Source: Methylobacterium frigidaeris (GTDB lineage: Bacteria; Pseudomonadota; Alphaproteobacteria; Rhizobiales; Beijerinckiaceae). From it: a DNA stretch of 45,090 bases. Position numbers and translations under genes: made by a program. Below, piece after piece: positions 43,093-45,090 of the stretch. The stretch lies in contig NZ_BPQJ01000052.1 in NCBI RefSeq assembly GCF_022179185.1, forward strand, positions 1-45,090, in the 5' to 3' direction. The notes under the pieces are model-generated. The model was not told the origin of the DNA. It saw only the letters and a list, made by a program, of their open reading frames with translations, and ran no database searches. The first letter of the stretch is position 1. Each line of letters starts with the position of its first letter.

Positions 43093-43446
43093 ATGACAAG
43101 CCCTTTAAATATAGCGAACTCCATGTTGCTTCAGAGTGTCGCCCGTCAATATTTAGCACCCAATTGCGTTGTGTCTGTTATCAGCATGCAAGGTGCATGT
43201 ATCTCAACAAAGAGAATTGCTAATAGAACCAGCGTTCCTGCCGACGCCGTAACGCTCGTGCATCTCGTCGAGCATGCCGAACTAGGCTTTACCTTCCGAT
43301 TTCGTGCGGTATGGCGCAATAACAAACTTCTTGATCCTAAAGCCACGCACGTCGTCCTTGAGCAGATGTGGGACGACACCGATCAAGACGGCATCGACGC
43401 TATCGCCGGGACAATCAACGAGTGGCTTCAATCGGTGACGCCGTGA
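43093..43446 (+). CDS. Hypothetical protein, coupled to HUH-like gene
   Basis: 117 residues, not recognised. Predicted mixed alpha/beta: a helical start (LNIANSMLLQSVARQYLA), strands around CVVSVISMQGACIST and GFTFRFRAVWRNNK, and a helical acidic tail (QDGIDAIAGTINEWLQSV). No signal peptide or membrane segment. ATG 43093 is favoured by AAGGAG nine bases upstream; in-frame ATGs at 43069 and 43027 lack one. Its stop overlaps the GTG start of the next gene (GTGA), so both are probably made together and may work as partners, for example as an accessory to replication or mobilisation. Confidence 0.6.
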   Translation: MTSPLNIANSMLLQSVARQYLAPNCVVSVISMQGACISTKRIANRTSVPADAVTLVHLVEHAELGFTFRFRAVWRNNKLLDPKATHVVLEQMWDDTDQDGIDAIAGTINEWLQSVTP

Positions 43447-44111
43447 CGCCTGTTACCTCAATGTGTGAGCAGCAGTGGATTGATGCTGTAGATGCTCTGA
43501 AGCTGAAACATTCGACCGAATGTAAGCTACATACAATAACACCGAGTAAAACCGATCTCGCCACGGCATGGGAAGCTTTTGTTGCTGCTCGTCGAGCTAC
43601 GGTCGCTGTTACTTTAAGTTACAATCCTGAACGCCCAGGCGGCACAGCATCTCCTTCGTATCAGTTCTCACAGGACGGCGAGTGTTTTGCTGGCCCGACG
43701 TCCAGCCTGCCCGGCTCACGAAGCATCAACTGTCTCCCAATTATGGCTCAGATCTCTTTAACACGAGTAGCTCAGGATGTAGACTGGTTGCATCGAAAGG
43801 TAGATCGCAAGCTGTTTGGTACGCGTTATAATAAACTTCCCGCCAATGATCGGTCAAGCTTTGTAGGGTTCGTTGAAAAGCCCCGCAGTAACATGCATGT
43901 ACATCTTGCGTGGACCGTACCTGATGATCGTGTCGATGCCTTCACCGAGTTCGTAACTGATGCATGGCTGGCAAAAAGCCGCTTTGCTTCTATTCGTGTG
44001 AAGTTGATCTACGATGGTAATTGGGGCCAATATATCTCAAAGGATCAATGGCGTGCAGCCCTCCAAGATGATGCTGCTCATTTCGTAGCGAGCCGCACTG
44101 CTCGTTCATAG
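43443..44111 (+). CDS. HUH endonuclease-like protein (rolling-circle Rep or relaxase type)
   Basis: 222-residue protein with the three motifs of HUH nucleases in the right order. Motif 1 is a hydrophobic strand VAVTLSYNP (54-62); motif 2 is HVHLAW with His152 and His154; motif 3 is YISK (197-200), the YxxK nucleophile pattern of rolling-circle initiators. Before motif 2 comes FVGFVEKPRSN, as often seen in Rep proteins (acidic residue before the HUH). Such proteins nick one DNA strand and bind the 5' end covalently. No helicase domain is attached. Start is GTG 43443, coupled to the preceding gene; ATG 43461 is an alternative. Family assignment is from motifs only and a chance match cannot be excluded. 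Confidence 0.6.
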   Translation: MTPVTSMCEQQWIDAVDALKLKHSTECKLHTITPSKTDLATAWEAFVAARRATVAVTLSYNPERPGGTASPSYQFSQDGECFAGPTSSLPGSRSINCLPIMAQISLTRVAQDVDWLHRKVDRKLFGTRYNKLPANDRSSFVGFVEKPRSNMHVHLAWTVPDDRVDAFTEFVTDAWLAKSRFASIRVKLIYDGNWGQYISKDQWRAALQDDAAHFVASRTARS

Positions 44112-44432
44112 CCGAGCGAGGGAGACCGGGGCTGAGCCAGCGCGGACCCTCCCTGCATGGTGTTTGTATAATTTGGATGGCCTCCTGTTGGGTAGCTATA
44201 ATGGTCGAGTTTTGCCTTGAGGCCATCACAGGGATGAAGCTGGGAGCGAGAGGCGGCGAGCCTGTCGAGCCAGACGATCGCTCCTAGCAGGTGGAGCGAA
44301 GCGAAGCTTCGCTACGCCTTTCGGAAATCCAGTTGCTGTTATAACTATGGTATCTTCTCTTAACCAAATAGCGCCAATGAATTTGCGCAAATTTAAAGAT
44401 TGTGAGATGGTCGTTTTGTGCAGAAATGGGAG
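44112..44432. other. Gap after HUH-like gene, possible origin region
   Basis: No convincing gene in about 320 bp. It contains GC-rich short inverted segments near 44118-44153 and a 14-bp perfect palindrome at 44300-44313. In rolling-circle replicons the nick origin is often next to or inside the rep gene, so this gap is a candidate, but no nick consensus is recognisable. Confidence 0.35.
44300..44313. repeat. 14-bp perfect palindrome
   Basis: AGCGAAGCTTCGCT, preceded by another AGCGA half (GGAGCGAAGCGAAGC), making overlapping hairpins possible. Lies 190 bp after the HUH-like gene. Terminator, operator or origin hairpin are all possible. Confidence 0.5.
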
Positions 44433-44522
44433 ATGTATGCATGGATGCCATTCAAATCACCTTTCGCAAAGTACATCGGGCAAATGGATTTCTCCGATGT
44501 GCTATTGCATTGGAGATTGTGA
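44433..44522 (+). CDS. Possible 29-codon leader peptide
   Basis: Short frame MYAWMPFKSP...LLHWRL with GGGAG before its ATG. Its TGA is directly followed by the ATG of the next gene (TGAATG), so translation could be coupled. No similarity known; may be chance. Confidence 0.25.
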   Translation: MYAWMPFKSPFAKYIGQMDFSDVLLHWRL

Positions 44523-45090
44523 ATGGCTGCTACCTCTTCTGGGAATAAGAAGGCGCGTAACAATAGGGCTGGGCGAAAGAATTCCCCTGTCTCCACCCGG
44601 GGCGCTTCTGGGAAGATCATTGACCCCACTCCCGCGCCTGTGGCCTCCAAGGGGCCTGATTTCGTTACCGCGGTAACGAATTCCGACGCCTTCCAGCAGG
44701 CGAAGGCGGCTGGGGCGGCGCACGATAAGCTGCTCGACGAGCAGGGTGATAAGGCTGAGAGTGTGGGGCGTACGGCGATCTATGAGGCGCTCCGGTTCGC
44801 TGAGCGGTTCAGGGACCAGAATGGCACCATCGACCTGTCCGCCCTCAAGGATTTCCTGTCTGAAGAGACCGGTAAGCCTATCCATGGCGGGGTGAGCAAC
44901 GATTGGCAGCCTCTCGCTAAGGCTTGCTCTGACGAGAAAGCTCTGCGCCCGATTGTGACCAAGCGCGGGTACGTGCTTGCCGCGCTCGTCGCGAAGGGGG
45001 TTTCCTCCGAGAGGCTGCTTAGCTCGGATGGTGTGATACCACCGCGCTTAAGCATTGACGCGTGCGATGTATTTGAAGTTGGCGATGGAG
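44523..45090 (+). CDS. Hypothetical protein, partial at right edge
   Basis: Open frame of at least 189 codons running off the window, so length is unknown. The N-terminal 45 residues are Lys/Arg/Ser/Pro-rich and likely disordered (MAATSSGNKKARNNRAGRKN). After that come helical segments, for example DAFQQAKAAGAAHDKLLDE and AIYEALRFAERFRDQNG, and ALVAKGVSSERLLSSDG. Not recognised. Start ATG 44523 has GGAG nine bases upstream and is preceded directly by an in-frame stop. Composition is closer to the chromosome than the genes before it, but context places it inside the presumed mobile element. Confidence 0.6.
   Translation, partial: MAATSSGNKKARNNRAGRKNSPVSTRGASGKIIDPTPAPVASKGPDFVTAVTNSDAFQQAKAAGAAHDKLLDEQGDKAESVGRTAIYEALRFAERFRDQNGTIDLSALKDFLSEETGKPIHGGVSNDWQPLAKACSDEKALRPIVTKRGYVLAALVAKGVSSERLLSSDGVIPPRLSIDACDVFEVGDG

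Noticed and set aside
44118..44153. Terminator hairpin just after the HUH-like gene
   Set aside because: Only a 5-bp stem could be paired and no T-run follows.
44347..44676. 109-codon plus-strand frame near the right edge
   Set aside because: It overlaps a better-supported frame starting at 44523, and its second half reads as Pro/Leu/Arg-rich shadow sequence.
1..45090. CRISPR array, rRNA operon or insertion sequence transposase
   Set aside because: No regularly spaced repeats, rRNA-like sequence or transposase motif was found in any frame read.

Overview
The window is GC-rich, densely packed alphaproteobacterial DNA. A RepAB-type partition pair, glutathione-dependent formaldehyde oxidation genes, a PQQ-type dehydrogenase with a dihaem cytochrome, several Liv-type ABC proteins and a Hint-domain protein together suggest the Methylobacteriaceae (Methylobacterium-like). 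That placement is an inference from gene content; no rRNA or other marker gene is present.

Layout. (1) 1-3612: a PAS-GGDEF diguanylate cyclase, then repA and repB with no repC after them; a 16-bp direct repeat flanks repA. (2) 3795-5847: S-(hydroxymethyl)glutathione dehydrogenase and S-formylglutathione hydrolase, the two steps from the glutathione-formaldehyde adduct to formate. (3) 5856-8873, minus strand: an aldo/keto reductase, then a PQQ-type sugar/sorbosone dehydrogenase overlapping a dihaem cytochrome c. (4) 9150-18321, minus strand: one tightly packed operon rpiR-like, iaaA, gsiA, gsiB, gsiC, gsiD, dmpA-like, dppA-like. The order iaaA-gsiABCD matches the Escherichia coli glutathione importer operon, here with a local regulator and two extra peptidases. 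(5) 18662-20691: a 5'-damaged Hint-domain gene, an AT-rich gap and a PAS protein. (6) 20883-30315: a TetR regulator divergent from a three-subunit molybdenum hydroxylase that is followed by a complete LivKHMGF importer, plausibly an uptake-plus-oxidation module for one organic substrate. (7) 30401-34196: a stretch of decayed genes (alginate-export porin, DUF1275, glycosyltransferase) around two intact AT-rich genes, a papain-like cysteine protease and a chagasin-like inhibitor. (8) 34273-40249: an orphan Liv-type binding protein, two MFS transporters, a carboxymuconolactone decarboxylase-like protein coupled to a 3-hydroxyisobutyrate dehydrogenase-like reductase, and an ABM-domain monooxygenase. 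(9) 40530-45090: a broken alpha/beta hydrolase, then an AT-richer block with a tyrosine recombinase, small unknown genes and a protein with the three motifs of HUH rolling-circle initiators. This looks like the left end of an integrated mobile element that runs off the right edge.

The most interesting items are the protease-inhibitor pair (31613-32831) and the integrase plus HUH-like element (about 41054 onward). The glutathione theme also recurs, in formaldehyde oxidation and in peptide/glutathione import. At least four genes are visibly broken, some by single identifiable events: a 17-bp tandem duplication in one and a TAG in place of a likely CAG in another.
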